Source: Microbacterium terrae (lineage in GTDB: Bacteria > Actinomycetota > Actinomycetes > Actinomycetales > Microbacteriaceae). From it: DNA of 64,000 nucleotides. Where the stretch lies: assembly GCF_017831975.1 (NCBI RefSeq), contig NZ_JAFDSS010000001.1:682001-746000 (forward strand). The letters are read 5' to 3'. Below the pieces are notes generated by a model. It was not told where the DNA came from. It saw only the letters and a program-made list of their open reading frames with translations, and made no database searches. Numbering within the stretch: position 1 is the stretch's first letter; the number at the start of each line of letters is the position of its first letter. Made by a program: the position numbers and the translations under genes. Shown here one piece after another: positions 17,900 through 27,845 of this stretch.

Positions 17900-19111
17900 G
17901 TGACTATCGTTCCCGTCCCTCGCGTCGGCGTGATCGTCGTGGCCGCCGGTTCCGGCACCCGGCTCGGCGCCGGAGGTCCCAAAGCACTGGTGGGCCTCGA
18001 CGGCAGGTCGATCCTGCACCACGCCCTGGAGCGCGTCTTCGCCGCGCCGGCGGCGCAGGTGGTCGTCGTCGCCCCGGCCGGCCGCGAGGGTGACGCGCTC
18101 ACCGAGGTGCTCGCGACCGCCGGCGATCGTCGCGACCTCGTCGGCGTGGTCACCGGCGGGCCGACGCGGCAGGAGTCGGTCGCCGCCGGCCTCGCTGCGC
18201 TGTGGGCCGATGTCGAGGTGGTGCTGGTGCACGACGCCGCCCGGGCCCTGACGCCGCCCGTCGTGTTCGAACGCGTCATCGACGCGATCTCAGCGGGAGC
18301 GCCGGCCGCGATCCCCGTCGTGCCGGTGGTCGACACCATCAAGCGGGTCGAGGGCGCCGAGATCGTCGCAGCCGTCGATCGGTCCGAGCTCGCTGCCGCG
18401 CAGACGCCGCAGGGGTTCCGCCGCGACGTGCTCGATGCGGCATACGACTCGGCGACTGCCGACTTCACCGATGACGCTGCGCTCGTCGCCGCTGCCGGCC
18501 ACGAGGTCGCGGCCGTGGCCGGAGATGCGCTCGCCTTCAAGGTCACGACACCCGACGACCTCGATCGCGCGCGTGCGCTCGTGGCGGAGCATCCGTCGCC
18601 CCGCCCTGCGGGCACGGCGCGACTCGCAGCTCCACACGCGAGCCCGCGCGTCGGCATCGGCACCGACGTGCACGCGTTCGGGGGAGAGGGCGCGCTCTGG
18701 CTCGCCGGCATCGAGTGGCCGGGTGAGCCGGCACTCTCGGGCCACTCCGACGGAGATGCGGTCGCCCATGCCGTCGTCGACGCGCTGCTCGCCGCGGCGG
18801 GGCTCGGTGACATCGGCATGCACTTCGGCACCGACAAGCCCGAGTACGCCGGCGCGCACGCCGCCGTCTTCCTGGCGCGCACCCGTGCCATCCTCGGCGA
18901 GGCAGGATGGCGCATCGGCAACGTGTCGGTGCAGTTCCAGGCGAACCGGCCGCGGTTCGCCGCGCGCCGGGCAGAAGCGGAGGCAGCGCTCTCAAGCGCC
19001 CTCGGCGGAGCACCGGTGTCGGTGTCGGCCACCACGACCGACGGGCTCGGGTTCACCGGCCAGGGCGAGGGCGTCGCGGCGTATGCCGTGGCCCTGATCG
19101 AACCCGCCTGA
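17900..19111 (+). CDS. ispDF: bifunctional IspD/IspF (MEP isoprenoid pathway)
   Basis: A 403-residue fusion of two MEP-pathway enzymes. Residues about 1-235 are IspD, 2-C-methylerythritol 4-phosphate cytidylyltransferase, with AAGSGTRLG and the VHDAARAL segment. Residues about 247-403 are IspF, MECDP synthase, with the metal motif GTDVHAFG and [17 protein letters not shown]. In many bacteria these are separate genes. The intermediate enzyme IspE is not nearby. GTG 17900 is supported by the -10 spacing. Confidence 0.96.
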   Translation: MTIVPVPRVGVIVVAAGSGTRLGAGGPKALVGLDGRSILHHALERVFAAPAAQVVVVAPAGREGDALTEVLATAGDRRDLVGVVTGGPTRQESVAAGLAALWADVEVVLVHDAARALTPPVVFERVIDAISAGAPAAIPVVPVVDTIKRVEGAEIVAAVDRSELAAAQTPQGFRRDVLDAAYDSATADFTDDAALVAAAGHEVAAVAGDALAFKVTTPDDLDRARALVAEHPSPRPAGTARLAAPHASPRVGIGTDVHAFGGEGALWLAGIEWPGEPALSGHSDGDAVAHAVVDALLAAAGLGDIGMHFGTDKPEYAGAHAAVFLARTRAILGEAGWRIGNVSVQFQANRPRFAARRAEAEAALSSALGGAPVSVSATTTDGLGFTGQGEGVAAYAVALIEPA

Positions 19112-19302
19112 GCCGCGCACCCCTTCGGGGCCTGAGCCGCGGCGCATCCGTTCGGCCCCTGGGCTGCGGCCCCCTGGGGACCTGAGCCGCGCACTCCTTC
19201 GGGAGGAGATTCCGCCTCGGGAGGATGGATGCCGCACATGTGTCCTCCGCACGCGGGATCTCCTCCCGAAGCAGCCCGCGCTGCGGTGCGTGCGAGGGGG
19301 AA
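19112..19302. repeat. intergenic repeat cluster between ispDF and the GNAT gene
   Basis: This 191-base gap holds imperfect direct copies of a CCTGAGCCGCG plus TTCGG unit (near 19104, 19131 and 19181) and a perfect 14-bp inverted repeat, CTTCGGGAGGAGAT at 19197-19210 and ATCTCCTCCCGAAG at 19258-19271. Between the arms lies a smaller GGAGGA/TCCTCC pair. It could fold into a branched structure and act as a bidirectional terminator for the convergent genes, or be a REP-like element. Confidence 0.6.
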
Positions 19303-19794
19303 CTACCGGCCGGCCGCCGGGGCGTTGCGAAGGGTGAGGGTCATGAAGACCGACAGCGGGTCCTCGCGGTAGTCGGCGAAGGGCCCACACGGGGTGAAGC
19401 CGGCCCGCTCGTAGAGCGTCCGCGCCGGAAGGAACTCCGCCGTCGATCCCGTCTCCAGCCAGAGGCTCTCGAGCCCCGCCGCGACCGCTTCGTCGATGAT
19501 GCGCTCCAGCAGTCGCCGCCCGACTCCGCGCCCGAGGAACGCGTCGTCGACGCGCATCGACTTGATCTCGCCGCGATCGGCGTCGAGTCGCTTGAGGGCG
19601 GCGATCCCGGCGAGCTCGCCATCGCTCCAGGCCGACCAGAAGGTCACCGACGGATCCCGCAGGCCGTCGATGTCGAGGGCGTGGCAGCTCTCCGCCGGCG
19701 AGAGCGCGTGCATCCCGTCGAGGTGTCGGGCGATCATGCGCTGCGTGTCGGCGCCGGAGAGGTCGTCGACGCGGATCTCGAGGGTCATGGTCAC
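19303..19794 (-). CDS. GNAT family N-acetyltransferase
   Basis: A 163-residue acetyltransferase. The acetyl-CoA pyrophosphate loop is visible as FLGRGVGRRLLERI (R/Q-x-x-G-x-G/A form), preceded by the strand EIKSMRVDD. The acceptor is unknown; the family resembles small actinobacterial GNATs beginning IEIRPDDLSG. GTG 19794 lies 7 nt after a CAGACT box on the minus strand. ATG 19788, two codons further on, is an equal alternative and GTG 19800 is also possible. Confidence 0.85.
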   Translation of the reverse strand: MTMTLEIRVDDLSGADTQRMIARHLDGMHALSPAESCHALDIDGLRDPSVTFWSAWSDGELAGIAALKRLDADRGEIKSMRVDDAFLGRGVGRRLLERIIDEAVAAGLESLWLETGSTAEFLPARTLYERAGFTPCGPFADYREDPLSVFMTLTLRNAPAAGR

Positions 19795-19852
19795 GTCCAC
19801 GAGTCTGGCACCGGCGCGTTGCCGGTGTGTTTCCCCCGCCTCGAGCCGGGCA

Positions 19853-20791
19853 TCACCCTTCGACGGCGAACGGCTTCGGGTCGCGGGGCGCGCGCGACCC
19901 CCAGGCGAGGAGGGCGAGCCCGGTCGCCAGCACCGCGAGCCCGCCGATGGCGAGGGCGGAGAGCTGCTCGCCGAGCACGGTGATGCCGAGGATGCTCGCC
20001 GTCAGCGGCTCGCCGAGCGTAAGCGTCGCCGCGGTCGCCGCCGTCAGTCCCGAGAGCCCCCACGTGAACAGCACGTACGCGATCGAGATCGTCGCGATGC
20101 CGAGCCAGAGCGCCATGACGAGGCCGCGCGGCTCGGCCAGCCACGCGAGGTCGACGAACGGGATTACCGCCGCGCTGATGATCGCGGATGTCGCCCCCAT
20201 CGCCCCCACGACGGTGAACGGATCCCAGCCGTCGTCGAGGAGCCGGCGCTGCGCGTTGGCGATGACCGCGAAGGTGGCCGCCGCGCCGACCGAACCGAGC
20301 AGACCGAGCGGGTCGGTCCCCGCACCGGTTCCGTCGGCGCCGGCTTCGCCGCCGAAGCCGAGCAGGAGCACGCCGACCGTCGCGAGCGCCGTCGCCGCCA
20401 TCCAGGTGGGGGTGGGGAGGCGCCGCGTGATCGCCCACTCCAGGAGGCCCGCGAGGATCGGCGCCGAGCCGAGCGCGACGACCGTGCCGACGGCGACCCC
20501 GTTGCGCTCGGTGCCCAGGAAGAACAGCGGCTGATAGAGCGCGAGGCAGAGGCCGGTGAGCACCATGAGCGCGAGCGGACGGATGCCGAGCCGCGGGCGG
20601 GGCGACGCGCTCGGACTGCGGGCATGACGGGCGGCGAGCGTGAAGGCGATGAGCGCGAGGCCCGTGCCGCCGATGACCATGCGCGCCACACCGATCGACA
20701 GGGGAGTGGTGCCGGCAGGACCGAGGGCCTGAGACGTGCCGGTGGTGCCGAAGAGCACGGCGGCGGCGAGGACGGCGAGGACATGCAGCAC
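19853..20791 (-). CDS. EamA/DMT-family transporter
   Basis: A 312-residue membrane protein with ten predicted helices arranged as two EamA repeats. The first repeat ends near a Gly/Asp-rich cytosolic loop (GGEAGADGTGAGTD, about 170-185). The C-terminal signature LTLGEPLTASILGITVLGE, with the conserved E-P in helix 9, is typical of the drug/metabolite exporters of this superfamily. Substrate unknown. The start is GTG 20791. Confidence 0.88.
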   Translation of the reverse strand: MLHVLAVLAAAVLFGTTGTSQALGPAGTTPLSIGVARMVIGGTGLALIAFTLAARHARSPSASPRPRLGIRPLALMVLTGLCLALYQPLFFLGTERNGVAVGTVVALGSAPILAGLLEWAITRRLPTPTWMAATALATVGVLLLGFGGEAGADGTGAGTDPLGLLGSVGAAATFAVIANAQRRLLDDGWDPFTVVGAMGATSAIISAAVIPFVDLAWLAEPRGLVMALWLGIATISIAYVLFTWGLSGLTAATAATLTLGEPLTASILGITVLGEQLSALAIGGLAVLATGLALLAWGSRAPRDPKPFAVEG

Positions 20792-20854
20792 GTCACATTT
20801 CTACCGGCTGATCGGGTGGCTGCGTCACACCCCGGGCGCACAGGTGCCCGCCGG

Positions 20855-20860
20855 TAGGCT
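20855..20860 (+). promoter_or_regulatory. -10 box TAGGCT of cysS
   Basis: TAGGCT ends 6 nt before GTG 20867, indicating a leaderless cysS transcript. Confidence 0.5.
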
Positions 20861-20866
20861 GGTGCG

Positions 20867-22303
20867 GTGACGGTTCAGCTCTACGACACCCAGACGCAGG
20901 CACTGCGCGACTTCGTGCCCAGCGACCCCGGGAACGTCACGATCTACGTCTGCGGCCCGACGGTGCAGTCGGGGCCCCACATCGGGCATCTCCGCGGCGC
21001 GCTGAGCTTCGACATCCTGCGCCGCTGGCTCGCACACCGCTTCGGTCGCGTCACGTTCGTGCGCAACGTGACCGACATCGACGACAAGGTGCTCGCCAAC
21101 GCGACCGCCGACGAGCCGTGGTGGGCGCTCGCGTACCGCATGGAGCTCGAGTTCACCGCGGCGTACTCCGCGATCGGCATCCTGCCCCCGACGTACGAGC
21201 CGCGGGCGACGGCATCCATTCCGCAGATGCAGGAGCTCATCGCGCGCCTCATCGACGCCGGCCACGCGTACGCCGCGGGGGACGCCGCGCCCGGCGACGT
21301 GTACTTCGACGTGCGGTCGTGGCCCGGCTACGGGTCGCTCACCCGGCAGAGCCTCGACGCCATGGAGCCCGCCGCGGACGCCGACCCGCGCGGCAAGCGC
21401 AACCCGCAGGACTTCGCCCTCTGGAAGGGTGCGAAGGCCGACGAGCCCGCTTCTGCCGTCTGGGAGTCGCCCTGGGGTGCGGGCCGCCCGGGGTGGCACA
21501 TCGAGTGCTCCGCGATGTCGCGCCGCTACCTCGGTCCGGAGTTCGACATCCACGGCGGCGGACTCGACCTGCGCTTCCCGCACCACGAGAACGAGCTCGC
21601 CCAGTCGACGGCGGCCGGCGACCCGTTCGCGCGCTACTGGGTGCACAACGGGCTCGTCACCGTCGGCGGCCAGAAGATGTCGAAGTCGCTGTTCAACTTC
21701 ATCCTGGCCAGCGACGTGCTCTCGGAGCGGGATGCGCTCGTGATCCGCTACGCGCTGGCCGCGGCGCACTACCGCTCGAGCCTCGACATCACCGACTCGA
21801 CGTTCGACGAGGCCGAGGCAGCGCTCGACCGTGTGCGCGCGTTCCGTCAGCGCGTCCTGCGCGCAGCGGGCGCGGACCCGCAGGCGGTCGCCCCCGGCGC
21901 GATCCCGGAGGCCTTCGCCCGGGCGATGGACGATGACCTCGGCGTGCCGCAGGCGCTCGCCGTGCTGCACGAGACCGTGCGCACGGGCAACACCGCGCTC
22001 GATGCCGGCGACATCGCGGCTGCGACCACCGCATCGGGCGAGGTCGCGGGGATGCTGGCGATCCTCGGGCTCGACCTCGCAGAGGCCGCCGCAGCATCGG
22101 GCGCCGCCGCAGCCGAGGCATCCGCCCTCGACTCGCTCGTGCAGAGCCTCATCGACCAGCGCGCCGACGCGCGCGCCAACAAGGACTGGGCAGCCGCGGA
22201 CCGCATCCGCGACGCCGTGGCCGCCGCAGGCATCGTGCTCGAAGACTCGGCCGGTGCCACCCACTGGAACATCACCGGGGACCGCCCCGGGAAGAAGGAG
22301 TAG
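20867..22303 (+). CDS. cysS: cysteinyl-tRNA synthetase
   Basis: A 478-residue class I synthetase charging tRNA-Cys. The zinc-ligand cysteine is in [16 protein letters not shown], which also contains the HIGH signature. Further zinc ligands lie in WHIECSAMS and FPHHENE, and KMSKSL is the second signature. The C-terminal helical domain is Ala-rich. The GTG start is supported by promoter spacing. The rlmB gene follows three bases after the stop, as in mycobacteria. Confidence 0.97.
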   Translation: MTVQLYDTQTQALRDFVPSDPGNVTIYVCGPTVQSGPHIGHLRGALSFDILRRWLAHRFGRVTFVRNVTDIDDKVLANATADEPWWALAYRMELEFTAAYSAIGILPPTYEPRATASIPQMQELIARLIDAGHAYAAGDAAPGDVYFDVRSWPGYGSLTRQSLDAMEPAADADPRGKRNPQDFALWKGAKADEPASAVWESPWGAGRPGWHIECSAMSRRYLGPEFDIHGGGLDLRFPHHENELAQSTAAGDPFARYWVHNGLVTVGGQKMSKSLFNFILASDVLSERDALVIRYALAAAHYRSSLDITDSTFDEAEAALDRVRAFRQRVLRAAGADPQAVAPGAIPEAFARAMDDDLGVPQALAVLHETVRTGNTALDAGDIAAATTASGEVAGMLAILGLDLAEAAAASGAAAAEASALDSLVQSLIDQRADARANKDWAAADRIRDAVAAAGIVLEDSAGATHWNITGDRPGKKE

Positions 22304-22306
22304 ATC

Positions 22307-23302
22307 ATGGCTGGAAAGCCGGGGCGCCCGGGCGCCGCGAAGGGCGGCAAGGGCCCCACCAAGGGTTCGGGCGGCAAGAACAAGCGCTCGCTGGAGGGGC
22401 GCGGACCGACGCCGAAGGCGGAGGATCGCGCCTGGCACCCCGCGGGCAAGCGCAAGGCCGCGGCCGAGCGCTACGCCGCGGCGGGCGGCAAGGGCAAGCC
22501 CGGCGGCTCGCAGGGCGGCTCGCGCCCTCGCGCCGCGAAGAAGGACGACGACACCGAGACGGTCACCGGCCGCAACTCGGTGCTCGAGGCGCTGCGCGCC
22601 AAGATCCCGGCGACGGCGTTCTACATCGCCCAGCGCGTCGAGATGGACGACCGCGTCAAGGAGATGCTCTCGATCGCGACGAACCGCGACATCCCCGTCA
22701 TGGAGGTCACCCGTCAGGAGCTCGACCGCATGGCCGGCTTCGACGGCGTGCACCAGGGCGTGGCGATCAAGGTTCCGCCGTACAGCTACGCGCACCCGCA
22801 GGACCTGCTCGAGAAGATCATCGACAAGGGGCAGACCCCGCTCCTCGTCGCGCTCGACGGCATCACCGACCCGCGCAACCTGGGGGCGATCATCCGCTCG
22901 ACGGGCGCGTTCGGCGGGCACGGGCTCATCCTCCCGCAGCGCCGTTCGGCGAGCGTGAACAGCGCCGCGTGGAAGACCAGCGCCGGCGCTGCCGCGCGGG
23001 TGCCGGTCGCGCTCGCGCCCAACCTCACGACGACGCTCAAGGAGTTCAAGAAGCAGGGCGTGTTCGTGCTGGGCCTCGACGGCGGCGGCGACGTGTCGCT
23101 CCCCGCGCTCGAGCTCGCCGATCGTCCCGTCGTGATCGTGGTGGGCTCGGAGGGCAAGGGCCTCTCGCGCCTGGTGACCGAGACCTGCGACCAGATCGTG
23201 TCGATCCCGATCGAGGCGGCGACCGAGTCGCTCAACGCCGGCATCGCGGCATCCGTCGCCCTGTACCAGGTCGCGTCGCTGCGCGACCGCGCGCGCGACT
23301 GA
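22307..23302 (+). CDS. rlmB: 23S rRNA (guanosine-2'-O-)-methyltransferase RlmB
   Basis: A 331-residue SpoU/TrmH-family methyltransferase. The first 80 residues are a Lys/Gly-rich disordered tail (for example GKGPTKGSGGKNKRS), then the small substrate-binding domain (GRNSVLEALRAK), then the knotted SPOUT domain with DPRNLGAIIRS, VVGSEGKGLSRL and IPIEAATESLNAGIAASVAL. It methylates G2251-equivalent 2'-O of 23S rRNA. Co-transcribed with cysS. Confidence 0.94.
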   Translation: MAGKPGRPGAAKGGKGPTKGSGGKNKRSLEGRGPTPKAEDRAWHPAGKRKAAAERYAAAGGKGKPGGSQGGSRPRAAKKDDDTETVTGRNSVLEALRAKIPATAFYIAQRVEMDDRVKEMLSIATNRDIPVMEVTRQELDRMAGFDGVHQGVAIKVPPYSYAHPQDLLEKIIDKGQTPLLVALDGITDPRNLGAIIRSTGAFGGHGLILPQRRSASVNSAAWKTSAGAAARVPVALAPNLTTTLKEFKKQGVFVLGLDGGGDVSLPALELADRPVVIVVGSEGKGLSRLVTETCDQIVSIPIEAATESLNAGIAASVALYQVASLRDRARD

Positions 23303-23380
23303 GTCTCATCCGTATTCGCGGGAATGAACCGCGGATGCCGCGGCTTGTGCCCTGAGAATCACCCGAACGAGAGGAACACC

Positions 23381-24022
23381 ATGGCGCGGATCGCGGTCAT
23401 CGGAGGAAACGGCTACGCCGGACGTCACATCGTCGCAGAGGCGGTGGACCGCGGACACACGGTCGTCTCCGTGGGGCGGCGTCTGCCGAGCGACCGCGTG
23501 GAGGGGGCGACGTATCTCGTCGGCTCGCTCCTCACGCCGTCCGACCTGGTCGCGCGCCTCGAAGGCGTCGACACGGTCGTGGTGAGCGTTCCGGCCCGCG
23601 GTGAGATGGAGGGCAACGTCCGCTCGAACGTCGGCGAACTCGTCCGCGAGCTGCCGACCGAGGTGCGCGTCGGGGTCATCGGCGGCGCCGGCGGCAGCCT
23701 GATCGCCCCGGGCGGGGAGCGTCTCGTCGACCAGGCGTCGTTCACCGAGGAGTACAAGCCCGAGGCGCTCGAGGCGATCGGCATCCTCGAAGACCTGCAG
23801 ACGTCGGACTTCGGCCACGACTGGTTCTACGTCCACCCCGCCGGCGGCTTCGGCGTCTGGAACCCGGGGGAGCGCACCGGGTCGTACCGCGACGGCGGAG
23901 ACGTGCTCGTCGTGGATGCCGAGGGCGAGTCGTACATCTCGGGCGCGGATCTCGCGGTCGCCGTCGTCGACGAGATCGAGACCCCGAAGCACTCGCGCGA
24001 GCGGTTCGCCGTCGGATACTGA
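23381..24022 (+). CDS. NAD(P)-binding Rossmann-fold protein (NmrA/atypical SDR-like)
   Basis: A 213-residue protein whose N terminus IAVIGGNGYAGRHIVAEA is a dinucleotide-binding glycine motif; VIGGAGGSLIAPGG in the middle is typical of NAD(P)H-binding atypical SDRs of the YwnB type. Reaction unknown. ATG 23381 follows GAGAGGA at good spacing; the frame is open to 23324 but has no ribosome site there. Confidence 0.8.
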   Translation: MARIAVIGGNGYAGRHIVAEAVDRGHTVVSVGRRLPSDRVEGATYLVGSLLTPSDLVARLEGVDTVVVSVPARGEMEGNVRSNVGELVRELPTEVRVGVIGGAGGSLIAPGGERLVDQASFTEEYKPEALEAIGILEDLQTSDFGHDWFYVHPAGGFGVWNPGERTGSYRDGGDVLVVDAEGESYISGADLAVAVVDEIETPKHSRERFAVGY

Positions 24023-24031
24023 GCCCGCTCC

Positions 24032-24057
24032 GGCGCGATCTCAGACGAGATCGCGCC
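24032..24057. terminator. hairpin at the convergent 3' ends
   Basis: A perfect 11-bp stem (GGCGCGATCTC against GAGATCGCGCC) with an AGAC loop. The stop codon of the DUF4032 gene lies in it. No T tract. Confidence 0.55.
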
Positions 24058-25345
24058 AGTCGACGTCGTCCGCGTCGTCGACGATCGGGATCGCCGAGGT
24101 GATGACCGTCAGCGGAACCGTCTCGGTCGGCGGTCCCATCAGGGTCGCCTCGTCGCGGCGGTGGCGCAGCACATCGTCGATGTAGCTCGAGAGCGCCTCG
24201 GCGAGCGGCACCGACTTGCCCTTCGCCTGCGACAGGTACCAGCGGTGCTCGAGCAGCTGGTGGAACACCTCGGCGGGCTCGAGCTTGGCCCGCAGATCCC
24301 ACGGGATCGCCTTCACGACCGGCTCGAAGACGCGCGTCAGCCACTCGTGGGCGACCATCTCCTCGTCATCGCCGAGGCGTGAGACGCGCACGCGGAACTC
24401 GTCGAGGTCGTTCAGCAGGCGCCGGGCCTGGTTCTCCTCGACGTCGAGCCCGGTCAGGCGCAGGAGGCGCCGCTGGTGATGCCCGGCGTCGACAACCTTC
24501 GGCTGGATCGACACCTTCGTGCCGTCGGCGGTGGTCTGGATCGACATCTCACCGATGTCGAAGCCGAGCGCGTTCAGCCGCTGCACGCGTTCGGTGAGGC
24601 GCCACGCCTCGTCGGAGCGGAACGTCTCGGTGTCGGTGAGCGCCGCCCACAGCGAGTGGTACGACGAGACGATCCCGTCGGCGATGGCGACGGCGTCGAC
24701 GCCGCCCTCGAGTCGGCCGCCCGCCTCGAGGTCCATGATCTCGCCGGCGATGTTGGTGCGCGCGACGTCGAGGTCATGGGCGCGCTGGCCGGGCGTGAGA
24801 CCGCTCTCGTGCAGCTCGCCGGTCTCGGCGTCGACCAGGTACGCAGCGAAGGCGCCCGCGTCGCGACGGAAGAGGGTGTTCGACAGCGAGACGTCGCCCC
24901 AGAAAAAGCCCACGTTGTGCAGCCGCACGAGGAGCGCGGCGAGTGCATCGACCAGCCGCGTGGCCGTGTCGGGCCGCAGCACCTGTGTGAACAGCGCCCG
25001 GTAGGGGAGCGAGAACTTCAGATGCGCGGTGACGAGCGCCGCGGGCAGCGCCGTGCCGTCGGCATCCGTTCGACCGGCGATCACCGCCACCCGCTCGACG
25101 CACGGCACGTCGAGACGGGCGAGGTTGCCCAGCATGTCGTACTCGCGCCGCGCCATCTCGGCGGTGGTCTCCTTGATGGCCACCACCCGCCCCGACAGGT
25201 TCGCGAAGCGCACCAGGTGGCGCGAGATGCCCTTGGGGAGGTAGACGATCGTGTTCGACGGCCACTCGGCGAGAGGCGTCGCCCACGGCAGCGTCAGCAA
25301 CCCGGGGTCGACGCTGCTCGCGGTGATGCTCAGTGCGTCCGGCAT
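24041..25345 (-). CDS. DUF4032 protein with kinase-like fold
   Basis: A 434-residue protein of the actinobacterial DUF4032 family. The first half looks like a lipopolysaccharide-kinase/RIO-type protein kinase: VVAIKETT (ATP-lysine strand), HNVGFFWGDVSLSNTLF (catalytic-loop-like, with the Asp of WGD followed by SLSN) and AAYLVDAETGE (DxE in place of DFG). The C-terminal half is the DUF4032 helical region. The substrate is unknown. ATG 25345 has GGAGG 4 nt upstream. It sits directly downstream of the msmK-type gene behind a hairpin. Confidence 0.8.
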   Translation of the reverse strand: MPDALSITASSVDPGLLTLPWATPLAEWPSNTIVYLPKGISRHLVRFANLSGRVVAIKETTAEMARREYDMLGNLARLDVPCVERVAVIAGRTDADGTALPAALVTAHLKFSLPYRALFTQVLRPDTATRLVDALAALLVRLHNVGFFWGDVSLSNTLFRRDAGAFAAYLVDAETGELHESGLTPGQRAHDLDVARTNIAGEIMDLEAGGRLEGGVDAVAIADGIVSSYHSLWAALTDTETFRSDEAWRLTERVQRLNALGFDIGEMSIQTTADGTKVSIQPKVVDAGHHQRRLLRLTGLDVEENQARRLLNDLDEFRVRVSRLGDDEEMVAHEWLTRVFEPVVKAIPWDLRAKLEPAEVFHQLLEHRWYLSQAKGKSVPLAEALSSYIDDVLRHRRDEATLMGPPTETVPLTVITSAIPIVDDADDVDWRDLV

Positions 25346-25368
25346 GGATCCTCCCCGGGATACAGCAC

Positions 25369-25403
25369 GACGGCGCGGGGGGATCACTCCCGCCCGCGCC
25401 GTC
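25369..25403 (-). terminator. hairpin after msmK-type gene
   Basis: A perfect 11-bp outer stem (GACGGCGCGGG against CCCGCGCCGTC) with an inner G/C-rich loop. It separates the sugar ATPase gene from the DUF4032 gene on the minus strand. Confidence 0.6.
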
Positions 25404-25417
25404 GCGATGGTGAAACG

Positions 25418-26521
<1,104 letters not shown>

Positions 26522-26682
26522 GTTTTCTTCTCCTTCACCGGCAGGTACGTGCCGGACGATCCGTAGTGATGGAACAAGCGGGAATCCACCCGCACGCCCG
26601 CCATCGGGCGCACGTACAGTATGCCATGGCCGGATGCAGGCCCCGTCCGGGCATTGTCTGGGCATTTCCCAGCCTGGGTGGC

Positions 26683-26688
26683 TAGCAT
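26683..26688 (+). promoter_or_regulatory. possible -10 (TAGCAT) of the DsbA-fold gene
   Basis: TAGCAT lies 80 bases before ATG 26769, in the 247-base gap that separates it from msmK. No good -35 at 17-18 bp. Within the same gap TACTGT at 26621-26616 on the minus strand could serve msmK. Otherwise I see nothing in this gap. Confidence 0.3.
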
Positions 26689-26768
26689 CGTTTCGGCCGT
26701 GATTCCCCGGCAGGCCACCGCTTTCCCGGACCGAGTCCGGTCCGCCCCTGTCCGTCCCGAGAGGTTCC

Positions 26769-27722
26769 ATGTCGAGCGACGACTCACACAACGCTCCCGC
26801 TGCGAGCGATCGCCGCGACGCCGTGCGCGAGAAGGCGCAGCTGGTCCAGGCCAAGCAGAAGCGTCAGCGCGCGCTGCGCATCGGCGTGCTCGGCACGGCG
26901 GTGCTGGCGGTCGTCGCCGTCGCCGCCGTCGTGGTGACGTGGACGATCTCGTCGGATGCGTCGAAGCCGGAGCTGAGCCCCGCGAACGTCGCCGACGACG
27001 GGTTCGCCGTCGCGGCCGTCACCGGTGTTGGGGGCGTCGCCGCCGACACCGGCACCGAAGTGGGCACCGACGGCGAGGCCGCGGAGTCGACCCCGACCCC
27101 GACCCCGACGCCCTCGGCCACCGAGCAGGCGGTCGACGATTCGGTCGTCGACATCCGGGTGTACGTCGACTACCTCTCCGAAGGCTCGCGCGAGTTCCAG
27201 CTCGCCAATGTGCAGAAGCTCTCGGAGTGGGTCAGCGAGGGCGCCGTGTCGCTCACGTACCACCCGGTCGCCATGCTCACCGCCAAGTCCAACGGCACCA
27301 AGTACTCGCTGCGCGCGGCTGCCGCCTCCGCCTGTGTCGCGACCCACTCGCCCGACACGTTCTTCGCATTCAACGACGCCCTGCTGCGCAAGCAGCCCGC
27401 CGTCGACTCCGACGGCTTCAGCGACACCGAGCTGGCAGACCTCGCGCAGGCCTCCGGCGCGACGCCGCCGAAGATCGTGCGCGCCTGCATCGAGGATCAG
27501 GACTACACCGGCTGGGTGAAGACCGTGACCGAGCGCGCGCTGCAGGGCCTGCCCGACACCGACGACCTCGCCCTGACCAGCACGCCGATGGTGCTCGTCA
27601 ACGGCACGCCCTATGTCGGCGCGCTCGATGACCCGCAGGAGTTCTCGCAGTTCGTGCTGACCGTCGCGAGCGACGCGTACTACAAGGCGACGCCGACGCC
27701 CACGCCGACCCCCACCCCCTGA
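26769..27722 (+). CDS. membrane-anchored DsbA-fold protein lacking the CXXC motif
   Basis: A 317-residue protein: a charged cytosolic N terminus (about 1-37), one membrane helix (about 38-60), a linker with a TPTPTPTP repeat, an extracytoplasmic thioredoxin/DsbA-like domain (about 127-305) and a second TPTPTPTP tail. In the place where DsbA proteins read F-C-P-x-C, this one reads YLSEGSREF, so both catalytic cysteines are gone. The cis-proline loop TSTPMVLVNG is kept. It cannot be a normal thiol oxidase; a binding or chaperone role is possible. GAGAGG precedes ATG 26769. Confidence 0.8.
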   Translation: MSSDDSHNAPAASDRRDAVREKAQLVQAKQKRQRALRIGVLGTAVLAVVAVAAVVVTWTISSDASKPELSPANVADDGFAVAAVTGVGGVAADTGTEVGTDGEAAESTPTPTPTPSATEQAVDDSVVDIRVYVDYLSEGSREFQLANVQKLSEWVSEGAVSLTYHPVAMLTAKSNGTKYSLRAAAASACVATHSPDTFFAFNDALLRKQPAVDSDGFSDTELADLAQASGATPPKIVRACIEDQDYTGWVKTVTERALQGLPDTDDLALTSTPMVLVNGTPYVGALDDPQEFSQFVLTVASDAYYKATPTPTPTPTP

Positions 27723-27755
27723 CAAGCGTCCGCTCAGGCGCCCGCTCCGGGCGGA

Positions 27756-27761
27756 TAGACT
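27756..27761 (+). promoter_or_regulatory. -10 box TAGACT of tRNA-Thr
   Basis: TAGACT ends 9 nt before the first base of the mature tRNA. Confidence 0.5.
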
Positions 27762-27770
27762 GGGCGATCT

Positions 27771-27843
27771 GCCGGCTTGGCGCAATTGGTAGCGCACCGT
27801 ACTTGTAATACGGGGGTTGCAGGTTCAAGTCCTGTAGCCGGCA
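27771..27843 (+). tRNA. tRNA-Thr, anticodon TGT
   Basis: A 73-base cloverleaf. The acceptor stem pairs GCCGGCT with AGCCGGC, with discriminator A at 27843. The D arm has the AATTGGTAG loop, the anticodon loop is CTTGTAA giving anticodon TGT (reads ACA threonine codons), and the T loop is GTTCAAGTC. No CCA is encoded. Confidence 0.97.
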
Positions 27844-27845
27844 CG

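Noticed and set aside
19225..19983. Plus-strand frame across the GNAT gene
   Set aside because: Arg/Pro/Glu-rich translation, opposite to a complete GNAT with an acetyl-CoA loop.
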